Positions 56,052 through 64,000 of a DNA stretch of 64,000 nucleotides are shown piece by piece. The notes beneath the pieces are model-generated. The model was not told the DNA's origin. It was given only the letters and a program-made list of their open reading frames with translations, and searched no databases. Made by a program: the position numbers and the translations under genes. Within the stretch, counting starts at the first letter, position 1. Every line of letters begins with the position of its first letter. This DNA comes from Geobacillus genomosp. 3 (GTDB lineage Bacteria; Bacillota; Bacilli; Bacillales; Anoxybacillaceae), in assembly GCF_000445995.2 (NCBI RefSeq), contig NC_022080.4, positions 2,204,001 through 2,268,000 on the forward strand, given 5' to 3'.

Positions 56052-58089
56052 TGAGGGCCACCCCCATCTCTTTCATAAACGATACAATCGTTTCATAACA
56101 GTTCGAACCGATATGGATAAAGCCATCGACCCCGGCCTCGATGAAAGTCTGTTCGACATCGGCCGGCTGTTTTCCGGCGACATACAGCTTGGCGTTTGGC
56201 TTTGCCTGCTTGAACGCCTTAGCGAGCGCAGGAACGATATCGGCGTAGCTTTCATCCGAACCGCAAATAACATAATGCGTTCCGTTTGCGTTGATTGCTT
56301 TGGACGCCGCTTCCTCAGCGCTATGAACGCCTTCGCTTTTTTCCACCGCCATGCCGCCGGCTTCAAAAAAGCCAGTGATAAAATCGGCGCGCGCTTTATA
56401 GTTTGGAATGTTTCCGATATTGATGAGATGAACGGCAGGGCGAGCTCCGTATTTTTCCAGATGCGCTTCAGCAGCTTGGCGCAGCCGTTCAAACGGTTCG
56501 GCAAGGCGCCATTGTGCAATCGGCTTGACATGGACGGACGCTTCCTCTGTTTTTAATGCCGCTTCGATCTCCCGAGCGGTTGCTCGACGCAAAGCCATGT
56601 CCATTGCCGTTTCGATCCATTGCTGATTGGCAAAGCCCGCTTGCAGCGCGGCGACATGTTCTTTGTTGATGACCGAAGAAGACCGCTGAGGTTCATTGCT
56701 CCTATTCGTTTTTTCTGCCGGTGCTTCCGCCAAGTTCGCGTAAAAATTGGTGCCGACAATTTTTTCTTTTCGCGTTTCAACGTTTTTCTTGCGCTGCCTT
56801 GCGACTGCTTCCACTTGCTCTTGCACAAAGCCGTCCGCGAGCGCCTGAACAATGCCGCCTTTTGCTTCGATTTGCTGGAACAGCTTCCACGCTTCTTCCG
56901 CCACTTGCGCGGTCAACGTTTCCACATAGTACGAACCGCCGGCCGGGTCAATGACATTGGCGATATGCGCCTCTTCCAACAAAATCAGCTGTGTGTTACG
57001 GGCGATTCTCCGTGAAAATTCATCGGCTGGTCCGATCGCTTCGTCAAACGGAGAAACGTGCAGGCTGTCCGCACCGCCGACCGTTGCCGCGAACGCCTCG
57101 GCCGCCGCGCGGAGCATGTTGACATACGGATCGTACACCGTTTTCGTAAAATAGGACGTACGCGCATGCATCGCGATTTTTTGCGATGACTCACTGCCGC
57201 CAAACGCTTTGACAATATTGGACCAAATGAGCCTTGCCGCGCGGAGCTTGGCGATTTCCATAAAAAAGTTGGAGCCGACAGAGAACGAAAACTGGATTCG
57301 CGGCGCAATGGCATCAACCGCTACTCCTCTATCCAGGCAGGCACGGACATATTCCACCGCGGTCGCAAAGGCAAAAGCCAGCTCTTGCACCGCGTTTGCC
57401 CCGCCGTTATGATACGGCTCGCCGCGGACGATCACCGTTTTTGCGTTTGGCATACGTTTTTGCGCCCATTTCGCCACATCCGCCATCACGTCATACAGCG
57501 ACGCAAGCGAAGCCGAAAGCTTTCCTGTTTCCGCCAGCGCACCGATAGGATCCATCCCAATCGTTCCGTGCACCGCATCAAACGGTATTTGCCGTTGCTG
57601 CAAATAAGCGGCAAACAGCGCCAAAAACGAAAGCGATTGTGCCCCCGCATCGACGCGAAGCGAATACTTATCCAAAGAAATGCCGGAAAACATGGCTTCG
57701 ATATCATCGAGCGATGTAACCGGAAACCCTAACCGTTCCAACACGATATGGATTTCCGTTTGTCCTTTTTCCAAATCACGCTTGACGATCTCGTTCCACT
57801 CGGCTGGACTGCTTGCGGAAATCTCCTGGCTTACTTTCCAAGGCTCTTTGATATAGCCGTTCGGCCTGGTGCCGCGGACGTAGTTGGCAAAACCCGGATA
57901 CTGTTCGATGCAGGCAAGCTTCTCTATGTCATGGTGCGTATAAATAGGCTGAATCGTGATATTTTCATATGTAGTCGAATACAATTTTTCAAACGGTTTC
58001 CCTTTTAATGACTTTTCCACTTCCTGTTTCCACTCCGCGAAGCTTGGAGCGGGAAACGTCACATTTTTCATCGTCGAAATATCGCTCAC
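56044..58089 (-). CDS. mutA: methylmalonyl-CoA mutase small subunit
   Basis: The non-catalytic beta subunit that pairs with MutB, 681 residues. It keeps the mutase barrel ([40 protein letters not shown]) and a C-terminal flavodoxin-like domain without the DxHxxG cobalamin motif, as expected for small subunits ([40 protein letters not shown]). GTG at 58089 with AAAGGGGGAAAGC is preferred over the longer frame. First gene of mutA-mutB-meaB, behind a good promoter. Confidence 0.92.
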   Translation of the reverse strand: MSDISTMKNVTFPAPSFAEWKQEVEKSLKGKPFEKLYSTTYENITIQPIYTHHDIEKLACIEQYPGFANYVRGTRPNGYIKEPWKVSQEISASSPAEWNEIVKRDLEKGQTEIHIVLERLGFPVTSLDDIEAMFSGISLDKYSLRVDAGAQSLSFLALFAAYLQQRQIPFDAVHGTIGMDPIGALAETGKLSASLASLYDVMADVAKWAQKRMPNAKTVIVRGEPYHNGGANAVQELAFAFATAVEYVRACLDRGVAVDAIAPRIQFSFSVGSNFFMEIAKLRAARLIWSNIVKAFGGSESSQKIAMHARTSYFTKTVYDPYVNMLRAAAEAFAATVGGADSLHVSPFDEAIGPADEFSRRIARNTQLILLEEAHIANVIDPAGGSYYVETLTAQVAEEAWKLFQQIEAKGGIVQALADGFVQEQVEAVARQRKKNVETRKEKIVGTNFYANLAEAPAEKTNRSNEPQRSSSVINKEHVAALQAGFANQQWIETAMDMALRRATAREIEAALKTEEASVHVKPIAQWRLAEPFERLRQAAEAHLEKYGARPAVHLINIGNIPNYKARADFITGFFEAGGMAVEKSEGVHSAEEAASKAINANGTHYVICGSDESYADIVPALAKAFKQAKPNAKLYVAGKQPADVEQTFIEAGVDGFIHIGSNCYETIVSFMKEMGVALNE

Positions 58090-58172
58090 TATGCTTTCCC
58101 CCTTTTCAGCGCTTTCCCCCATCCACGAGAAACCGCTTTCTTTTGCACTTTTAAAAAATTACTGATATTTTT

Positions 58173-58201
58173 ATTGTAGTATATGTGCATCGTTCTAGCA
58201 A
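58173..58201 (-). promoter_or_regulatory. promoter of the mutA-mutB-meaB operon
   Basis: Minus-strand TTGCTA (58201-58196) and TACAAT (58178-58173) with a 17-bp spacer, about 80 bp before the mutA GTG. Confidence 0.55.
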
Positions 58202-58271
58202 TGAACAAAAACGTTTGCGAGAAGACAAAGCCTAAACTCATCAAATTTCATTTAAAAAATATTATAGCACG

Positions 58272-58304
58272 AAAAACCCCACCACAAACAAATTTGCGGT
58301 GAGG
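58272..58304 (-). terminator. terminator after the DsbA-like gene
   Basis: Minus-strand CCTCACCGCAAA pairs with TTTGTGGTGGGG and is followed by TTTTTCG. Confidence 0.7.
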
Positions 58305-58364
58305 GAATATGAATATTTGACTATTTTGTACTACTGTTTTTATTTGACTACTGTTTTCTATTCG

Positions 58365-59027
58365 TTACTCTCTTTGCTCATTTCTTTCTCTTGCAACATG
58401 ATGAAATATTTCACGCAATCGTTCGGTTTTCTGGGCACCTGAAACATGCCATTTTTGTGCAATAATCAAAGCAGGAACCGCTCCTATCCCCCATTCTCGC
58501 GCCAAGGCTATATCCGCTTCCACTGCTTTTTTCGTTTGTTCATCGTGCAGATTTTGAACGAATCGCTCCGTATCTAAGCCGATCTCTTTTGCACAATAAA
58601 TTAACACTTCCTCTTGGGTAATATCGAGACATTCAGTTAAATGGGTATATTGCAAGCGATCAAAGTAATCCCAATGCGCTTCTTCTCCCCTTTGTTTTGC
58701 TGCCGCCTGACAAGCAATCAAACCAGGCATCGAAAATGGATAATCGTGCGTTCTTGTTTCCATTAAATCAGCGCGTATACATTTCTCGTCCGAATTCACG
58801 TTGGCCGCCCGCCAATGGCTTAATATTTCTTTCTTTGCCCATTCTTTAGAACCGAACATGCGCACCAAATCATCTGACGTAGGGGCCAATGCAAAGCAAT
58901 GATGGCGCACTTCCAAGACGATACCTTTGTTTTTTAGCTCATCAACTAATCGCCGCAACCTAGGGGATAACGCATAACACCACGCACACAAAACATCGTG
59001 AAAAAAATCGACAGGCAAAATCACCAT
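58365..59027 (-). CDS. DsbA-family thioredoxin-fold protein, FrnE-like
   Basis: About 220 residues. Starts VDFFHDVLCAWCYALSPRL, with a CAWC active-site pair at the first helix as in FrnE/DsbA-type oxidoreductases, and ends with the cis-Pro region WGIGAVPALIIAQKWHVSGA. No signal peptide, so it acts in the cytoplasm. ATG at 59027 marks the domain start, but the AAGGAG upstream lies about 18 nt away; the frame is open to 59132, so the true start is uncertain. It follows the gntR gene closely and is probably co-transcribed with it. Confidence 0.8.
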   Translation of the reverse strand: MVILPVDFFHDVLCAWCYALSPRLRRLVDELKNKGIVLEVRHHCFALAPTSDDLVRMFGSKEWAKKEILSHWRAANVNSDEKCIRADLMETRTHDYPFSMPGLIACQAAAKQRGEEAHWDYFDRLQYTHLTECLDITQEEVLIYCAKEIGLDTERFVQNLHDEQTKKAVEADIALAREWGIGAVPALIIAQKWHVSGAQKTERLREIFHHVARERNEQRE

Positions 59028-59144
59028 TTTACTATTTTTCTTCCGCTCCTTTTTGACAAGGTTAATTATCAAATCGCGTCCATTATTAAACATAAACGAA
59101 AAAGTGGATATCCCTAGTTTATTGCGGGTCAATATAAAGCAAGC

Positions 59145-59807
59145 TCAATGATGGACATCTGGATTCTTTTTTACTAGCGATGCAAAAGTTTGAATATGAT
59201 TTTCCATTAGTGTGCGTGCACCAACAGGATCTTTTTTCGCAATCTTTTCAATAATCATTTCATGTTCTATAATTGTACGGCTGAGATCCTGTTGAAATAA
59301 AGACACATTGACTAAGAAAAAATCATTTAAGTCCCACTGGCTTTGCGTCATATCAAGTAGTTTTTTCGATCTTGACATTTGCAAAATCACATAATGAAGC
59401 CGCCGATTTTCTTGGAAATATTTTTCCTTAGAAAAATTCTCTTGAATTACTCTTCTTAACTGTTCGTTAATGGAAATCAGTTCATTCACTTCATGATCTT
59501 CTCTTCTTTGTGCAGCTAAATAAGCTGCCATTCCCTCTAAGGCCATTACCGTCAAAAAATGATCAAACATCTCATCTTGTGAATAACTTTTAACACGGCA
59601 ACCAGTTTGCGGTATAATTTCCAAAAAGTACTCTGCTTCTAATTTTTTTAATGCATCGATAACAGGACGTCTAGAAAAACCGAGTTCATTTGCGATTTCT
59701 ACTACCGAAATTTGATCTCCAAACGTCCATCTCCCTGATTTTAGACCCTCTTTGATATACTCATAAGCTTGGTTCGTTTTGGACAACATCAAATTCCCTT
59801 TATTCAC
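59145..59807 (-). CDS. GntR-family transcriptional regulator (FCD type)
   Basis: A 220-residue repressor-like protein. N-terminal winged helix (AYEYIKEGLKSGRWTFGDQI, VVEIANELGFSRRPVIDALK, IIPQTGCRVKSYS) and C-terminal all-helical FCD effector domain with ligand residues in RRLHYVILQMSRSK and HEMIIEKIAKKDPVGARTLM ENHI split around residue 190. GTG at 59807 follows GGAGG at 8 nt. The neighbouring DsbA-like gene is the nearest possible target. AT-rich composition like the rest of 58.1-61.4 kb. Confidence 0.87.
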   Translation of the reverse strand: MNKGNLMLSKTNQAYEYIKEGLKSGRWTFGDQISVVEIANELGFSRRPVIDALKKLEAEYFLEIIPQTGCRVKSYSQDEMFDHFLTVMALEGMAAYLAAQRREDHEVNELISINEQLRRVIQENFSKEKYFQENRRLHYVILQMSRSKKLLDMTQSQWDLNDFFLVNVSLFQQDLSRTIIEHEMIIEKIAKKDPVGARTLMENHIQTFASLVKKNPDVHH

Positions 59808-59891
59808 TGATACTTCCTCCACATAGAAGCGTTTTAATAAAAATTCTAGTACATCAGTTGTATTATATAGTTTTCATATAAAATATTCAAC

Positions 59892-59918
59892 TATATAGAT
59901 GCACATTGAAACATTAAC
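59892..59918 (+). repeat. left terminal inverted repeat of the IS630 element
   Basis: Begins TATATAGATGCAC, and its 27 bases match the reverse complement of 61056-61082 at about 23 positions. Confidence 0.85.
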
Positions 59919-59990
59919 GTCCGTATAAGTGGCTTCCACCCCGGTTATACTGCTCCTAGGTACTTCACGAAGAAAAGGAGCGGAAACGGA

Positions 59991-61048
59991 ATGAAACGAT
60001 TGAAAATCACCAATGACCATGGATGGACGCCACGAACCCTTCGAAAGGAAGAGAAAAAAATCAAAAACATTTCCCTGCGTCAACGCGTCATGGCCGTTCG
60101 CCTCGTCATGGAAGGGTATCTGGGGAAAGACGTCGCTTCCATGCTCAACCTGTGCCGCCAAAGCGTCGCATTTTATGTCTCCTTATTCAACGAAGGAGGG
60201 CTCGATCTCCTGCTCGATCGGAAATATCCGCCGGGCCGGGAGCCGTTTTTGACACTGGAACAGCAACAGGAACTGAAACAGACGATCTTGACCCACACCC
60301 CGGCCGAACTCGGTTGGGACATCGCTTCTTCTTGGAATACGCGGATTCTTCAGTCTTATATCCGCGAACACTACGAGGTGGACATGTCCCGGGAAGGAAT
60401 TCGCAAACTTTTACATCGAATGAGATTGTCTTGGACTCGTCCCACCTATACCCTGGCCAAAGGCGATGCCGAACAACAGCAGGCGTTTGAGAAACAAATG
60501 GATCTCATTAAAAAAAACTGATCACTCCCGATACGATTCTTTTATATGCCGATGAAACTCATGTCCGGTCTTATCAAATCCTGCGGGCCACTTGGTCGGA
60601 GGCAGGCCGGCAAAAACAAGTGCCCACGTACGGCCATCATGCCCACGTTTCTGTATTTGGGGCGGTGAATGTGCTCAATGGGGACACCGTTCTTCATCGA
60701 GCAGTCGTTGCGAATGCGACGACGTTTTTGGATTTTTTAAAGATCTTGAAGAGCCGTTATCCAGACCAGCTGATCGTGCTCGTGCTCGACAATGCCCGCA
60801 TCCACCATGCCAAAATGGTGAGAGATTTCTTGCGCCAAGAAGGGGAATCGTTTCACTTGATCTTTTTACCTCCTTATTCCCCACAGCTGAATCCCATCGA
60901 ACGCTTGTGGAAATGGCTCAAGGATGCGGTCATTGCCAATGTGTTTCACAAAGATCAAATGGATATTGACCAAGCCATTGCCCGGTTTATGGAATATATA
61001 GATCAACAACCGGAAGAGGTGCTTCGACGCTTGGGGTGTGCAGCGTGA
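59991..61048 (+). CDS. IS630-family transposase made by -1 frameshift
   Basis: First frame (59991-60521) encodes 176 residues: the DNA-binding helix-turn-helix part (LRQRVMAVRLVMEGYLGKDV; SMLNLCRQSVAFYVSLFNEG) and an RNase-H lead-in. Its stop lies just after an A-AAA-AAC heptamer. Slipping -1 there continues into CTG ATC ACT and on to 61048, adding the DDE catalytic part: LLYADETHVRSY (first Asp), VLVLDNARIHHAK (second Asp), LPPYSPQLNPIERLWKW (Glu). The fusion is about 352 residues, normal for IS630. AAAAGGAGCGG precedes the ATG. Confidence 0.88.
60512..60518 (+). other. programmed -1 frameshift site in the transposase gene
   Basis: A-AAA-AAC in the zero frame, inside a run of eight A, followed at once by TGA. 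This is a classical slippery heptamer and joins the two transposase halves exactly. Confidence 0.75.
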
Positions 61049-61055
61049 TGCAAAG

Positions 61056-61082
61056 GTTAACTTTTCAAGGTGCATTTATATA
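61056..61082 (-). repeat. right terminal inverted repeat of the IS630 element
   Basis: Read on the minus strand it begins TATATAAATGCAC and mirrors the left end. Confidence 0.85.
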
Positions 61083-61385
61083 CCTAAAGTCGTTTTATTA
61101 TATCGAGAAACTGTGAGATTTTTTCCGCCTCAACAGCTTTTTTCCGTGAAAATAACCGTTGACCAAATCCATCTATTTTCATGTATGGGTCGGGAGTAAA
61201 ATTACCCATGGATGTTCTTTTGGGTACTTATCACCATACAGGAAGAGAGTCCTGTTTGTACGTTATTCTCTTTTTCTTCTATCTCACTGTCTCCGGATCT
61301 CCTCCTTCTCTAGTAGAAGAGAACAGATTTTTTGATTTTCTCCCACAAACACTTTACACATACTTGGGAGTGAATGATTTCCAAA
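61083..61385 (-). other. non-coding or degenerate stretch between the IS and korB
   Basis: About 300 AT-rich bases. The only noteworthy frame is 61209-61084 on the minus strand (41 codons, MGNFTPDPYMKIDGFGQRLF...), with no ribosome-binding site and a TAG two bases from the IS end. The same frame is interrupted by several stops further upstream, so it looks like the tail of a decayed gene. I found no convincing terminator for korB here. Confidence 0.35.
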
Positions 61386-62252
61386 TCACATAAATTCAGA
61401 AACTAATTCATCGAATTTTTCTTTGCTTAATTTTAAGTCTGCTTCGGCAAGCGGTGTTTCGCTATAACCGTGAAGCAGTTCTTGATACGATTTTTGTTCC
61501 TTATTTTGATAAATGAGCCCCGTTACTAGTCCTTTATATTTCATCACCGTTTGCATCGCCATGGCGCGGTCGGACGGATCATACCCTTCAATGTCGCTGA
61601 CTTTCACCAGATTTTCTTTAAACCAGTCGTATGTGTTTACCTTGTTATACGTTACACACGGACTGAATACGTTTATCAGCGAGAACCCTTTATGTTTGAT
61701 TCCTTCTTCAATTAAGCTGGTCAGCTCTTTCAAATCGCTGGAAAAGCTTTGCGCCACAAAGGTTGCACCGGCGCTTAACGCGATTTCCATGATCGAAAGG
61801 GCCGGTTCGACCGAGCCTTGCGGAGTGCTTTTCGTTTTAAAGCCGACATCGCTGCGCGGCGATGTTTGTCCTTTTGTCAAGCCGTAAATTTGGTTGTCCA
61901 TCACAATATACGTGATGTCGATATTGCGGCGGATCGCATGGATCGTATGCCCCATGCCGATCGCAAAGCCGTCGCCGTCACCGCCGGCGGCAATGACCGT
62001 TAAATCGCGGTTGGCCATTTTCACTCCTTGGGCAAGCGGCAACGCGCGGCCGTGGGTACCGTGAAAGCCGTACGAATGAATGTAGCCGGAAATACGTCCC
62101 GAGCAGCCGATTCCGGAAATCACGGCGAGCTGATGCGGCTCAAGCCCAACGTTTGCCGCGGCGCGCTGAATGGCAGCCTGCACGGAGAAATCGCCACAGC
62201 CTGGACACCAGTTTGGCTTTACATCATTACGAAAATCTTTAAACGTTGCCAT
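61386..62252 (-). CDS. korB: 2-oxoacid:acceptor oxidoreductase, beta subunit
   Basis: Thiamine-diphosphate subunit of a 2-oxoglutarate/2-oxoacid:ferredoxin oxidoreductase, 288 residues. NWCPGCGDFSVQAAIQRA at the start has a CxxC, and the ThDP/Mg motif is GGDGDGFAIGMGHTIHAIRR followed by MDNQIYGLTKGQTSP. It oxidatively decarboxylates a 2-oxoacid to acyl-CoA with the alpha subunit, passing electrons to ferredoxin. ATG at 62252 follows AAGGAGTTG, 2 bp after the korA stop. Confidence 0.93.
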   Translation of the reverse strand: MATFKDFRNDVKPNWCPGCGDFSVQAAIQRAAANVGLEPHQLAVISGIGCSGRISGYIHSYGFHGTHGRALPLAQGVKMANRDLTVIAAGGDGDGFAIGMGHTIHAIRRNIDITYIVMDNQIYGLTKGQTSPRSDVGFKTKSTPQGSVEPALSIMEIALSAGATFVAQSFSSDLKELTSLIEEGIKHKGFSLINVFSPCVTYNKVNTYDWFKENLVKVSDIEGYDPSDRAMAMQTVMKYKGLVTGLIYQNKEQKSYQELLHGYSETPLAEADLKLSKEKFDELVSEFM

Positions 62253-62254
62253 GT

Positions 62255-63991
62255 TTATAACAACTCCTTGCATTTTGTATAAACTTCATTTGGCAAGAAC
62301 GGATTCCCGTCGTATTTCAAGGCGCTTACAATTTTCTCCGCATGCCCGACGTTCATTTTGAGGATGTTGGCAAGCTGGCCTGTCGCATTTTGCTCGACGA
62401 CAATGACTTTTTTCGCTGCTTCGACAAGCGGCAGCACTTCTTCTGTCGGGAACGGATGCAGCAAGCGAATGTGTGCGTGATTGACTTTCACGCCGTCTTG
62501 CTCAAGACGCTCGATCGCTTCCTCGATCGCACCGCGCGTCGAGAGAAAACCGACGATTAATAAATCGGCTTCTTCGTGTTTGACGTTTTTATGCACTGGC
62601 GTCTTAAACTGGATATGTTTTAGTTTGCGTAAACGTTTCTCCATCTGTGCCTTGCGGTTTCCCGCTGCTTCGGACGGTCTTCCTGTTTCCGCGTGTTCTA
62701 CTCCCGTTACATGGTGGATGCCGTTTGGCACTCCCGGAAGCACGCGCGGCGAAATGCCGTCTTCGGTGATTTCATATCGTTTAAAATTATCCTTTTTCTC
62801 TAGCGGCGGCAGTTCATCTGTTACGAGTTTGCCGCGGCGGATTTCAATTTTATCGTATTCTAAAGGCTCAACCGTCTGTTTGCCAAGCGACAGCTGCAAA
62901 TCAGACAAGAAGATGACCGGACATTGATATTCTTCGGCAAGGTTGAACGCTTCGATCATATCATAAAACGCTTCTTCGACCGTGCTTGGCGCCATGACGA
63001 TTTTTGGAATTTCGCCGTGCGTTCCGTAAATCATCGCCAATAAGTCCGATTGCTCCTGCTTGGTCGGCAATCCTGTACTTGGGCCGCCGCGCTGCGTATC
63101 CACGATGACAAGCGGCGTTTCTGTCATTCCGGCAAGCCCGATCGACTCCATCATCAAAGAAAGACCTGGACCTGCGGATGCTGTAAACGCCCGTGCGCCA
63201 GCATAGTTTGCACCAATCGCCATCGTACATGCGGCGATTTCATCTTCCGTTTGAATGACCGCTCCTCCTAAATCCGGAAGTTTTTTAATCAAATATTCCA
63301 TAATTTCCGATGCCGGCGTAATCGGATAGGCCGCCATAAACCGCGCACCGCCAGCTAGCGCACCTAAGGCAATCGCATCATTTCCGATCATAAACATCCG
63401 CTTTTTGCCATCTGCTTTTGCCAATTTCATTGTTTGCATGCGATCGCCGAGCTGTTCCTTCATATACTGAGCGCCTGCTCGAATCGCTTCCATATTCTTT
63501 TCAACCACTTGTTGCCCTTTTCGGCCAAAAATTTCTTGTACTACTTCTTGATAGACGTTTATATCAAGGTCGAGAACTGCGCTTGACGCTCCAACTGCGA
63601 CCATATTTTTCATCAGTGATGTTCCTAAATTGGTCGCAATATCAGTAAACGGAACGGCATATAGCGTAACGCCCTCGCTTTCCGGAATCGTCGGATTAAA
63701 CTTCGCATCAGCGATGACAATTCCGCCGTCGCGGAGCTCATGAAAGTTAAAATCAATCGACTCCTGGTCAAACGCTACTAATATATCAAGATCATCAGCA
63801 ATCGAGCGAACCGGTGTCGTACTGACACGAATTTTGTTGTTCGTATGCCCCCCTTTAATCCGTGAAGAAAAATGACGATATCCATATAAATAATAACCAA
63901 GACGGTTTAGCGCAATGGAGAAGATTTCCCCGGTACTTTCGATGCCTTCTCCCTGCTGCCCTCCAACTTTCCATGAAAGTTGATGAATCAT
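62255..63991 (-). CDS. korA: 2-oxoacid:acceptor oxidoreductase, alpha subunit
   Basis: A 578-residue fusion of the gamma and alpha domains of the oxidoreductase. Residues 1-180: gamma-type domain starting LSWKVGGQQGEGIESTGEIF, with YRHFSSRIKGGHTNNKIRVS. Residues 200-570: pyrimidine-binding and C-terminal domains (FMAAYPITPASEIMEYLIKK, GARAFTASAGPGLSLMMES, DTQRGGPSTGLPTKQEQSDL). ATG at 63991 is 9 bp from the window edge, so its promoter cannot be seen. Translationally linked to korB. Confidence 0.93.
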   Translation of the reverse strand: MIHQLSWKVGGQQGEGIESTGEIFSIALNRLGYYLYGYRHFSSRIKGGHTNNKIRVSTTPVRSIADDLDILVAFDQESIDFNFHELRDGGIVIADAKFNPTIPESEGVTLYAVPFTDIATNLGTSLMKNMVAVGASSAVLDLDINVYQEVVQEIFGRKGQQVVEKNMEAIRAGAQYMKEQLGDRMQTMKLAKADGKKRMFMIGNDAIALGALAGGARFMAAYPITPASEIMEYLIKKLPDLGGAVIQTEDEIAACTMAIGANYAGARAFTASAGPGLSLMMESIGLAGMTETPLVIVDTQRGGPSTGLPTKQEQSDLLAMIYGTHGEIPKIVMAPSTVEEAFYDMIEAFNLAEEYQCPVIFLSDLQLSLGKQTVEPLEYDKIEIRRGKLVTDELPPLEKKDNFKRYEITEDGISPRVLPGVPNGIHHVTGVEHAETGRPSEAAGNRKAQMEKRLRKLKHIQFKTPVHKNVKHEEADLLIVGFLSTRGAIEEAIERLEQDGVKVNHAHIRLLHPFPTEEVLPLVEAAKKVIVVEQNATGQLANILKMNVGHAEKIVSALKYDGNPFLPNEVYTKCKELL

Positions 63992-64000
63992 TTCCTACGC

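Larger units (their letters stand above)
59892..61082. mobile_element. IS630-family insertion sequence
   Basis: About 1.19 kb bounded by imperfect terminal inverted repeats (59892-59918 and 61056-61082, about 23 of 27 positions matching) that begin with TATATA. The outermost TA on each side is the likely target duplication, as IS630/mariner elements insert at TA. It carries one transposase in two frames. The ends and both catalytic halves look intact, so it may still be mobile. It lies between the gntR upstream region and korB. Confidence 0.9.

Noticed and set aside
59991..61048. Transposase as a pseudogene
   Set aside because: The frame change lies exactly on an A-AAA-AAC slippery site and all DDE residues and both ends are kept, which fits programmed frameshifting.

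Overview
The window looks like a chromosomal segment of a thermophilic, endospore-forming Geobacillus. It is GC-rich with strong Shine-Dalgarno sequences. Gene order follows, in reverse, the Bacillus subtilis scpAB-rib-lysA-spoVA-spoIIA-drm-xerD-fur-spoIIM-yqk-yqj region, and the pyrimidine-nucleoside phosphorylase is very close to the G. stearothermophilus enzyme as I remember it. I see no tRNA, rRNA, CRISPR array or prophage.

Layout. 0.2-4.1 kb: a DUF2935 protein, YpuI-like protein, condensin subunits ScpB/ScpA and DUF309 protein YpuF. 4.1-8.4 kb: the riboflavin operon ribD-ribE-ribBA-ribH-ribT behind an FMN riboswitch, with a second promoter before ribT. 8.4-11.9 kb: a small membrane ORF, ppiB, a membrane protein, YpuA and lysA; lysA has a long, highly structured, unexplained leader (about 11.9-12.4 kb). 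12.5-20.6 kb: sporulation block with spoVA (spoVAB is frameshifted), spoIIAA-spoIIAB-sigF behind a sigma-H/Spo0A promoter, and dacF. 20.7-34.5 kb: nucleoside salvage (pdp, punA, deoB), xerD, yqzK, fur, spoIIM, an EndoQ-like nuclease, nudF, an aldo-keto reductase, an MFS transporter and small yqk/yqz/yqj genes. 34.6-44.5 kb: T-box-controlled proI, namA, rnz, zwf and gnd; zwf and gnd are separated by an inserted block (cyclase, AbrB/PIN toxin-antitoxin pair, GH1 phospho-glucosidase). 44.6-50.7 kb: a His/Tyr-rich probable coat protein, CheW, a peptidase, a carboxyltransferase with methylmalonyl-CoA epimerase, Prli42, an L,D-transpeptidase and YqjA. 50.8-52.2 kb: an AT-richer accessory island with a decayed HEPN/MNT toxin-antitoxin module and a two-gene HIRAN-domain operon. 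52.2-58.1 kb: brxB and meaB-mutB-mutA, with an in-frame amber codon in mutB. 58.3-64.0 kb: a DsbA-like protein with a GntR regulator, an IS630-family element with a probable programmed -1 frameshift, and a 2-oxoacid:acceptor oxidoreductase (korB, korA).

How genes work together. Epimerase, carboxyltransferase, mutase and MeaB together make a propionyl-/methylmalonyl-CoA pathway. Zwf and Gnd form the oxidative pentose-phosphate route. Pdp, PunA and DeoB feed nucleoside sugars into the pentose pathway. SpoIIAA/AB/SigF control the forespore programme, and DacF and SpoVA act later in spore wall synthesis and dipicolinate traffic.

No obvious new large defence or biosynthetic system is visible. The best candidates for something undescribed are the lysA leader RNA and the HIRAN operon with a probably leaderless first gene. 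Three disrupted genes (spoVAB, mutB, mntA) need read-level checking before being believed. Motif calls and family names come from reading and memory; no database search was run.
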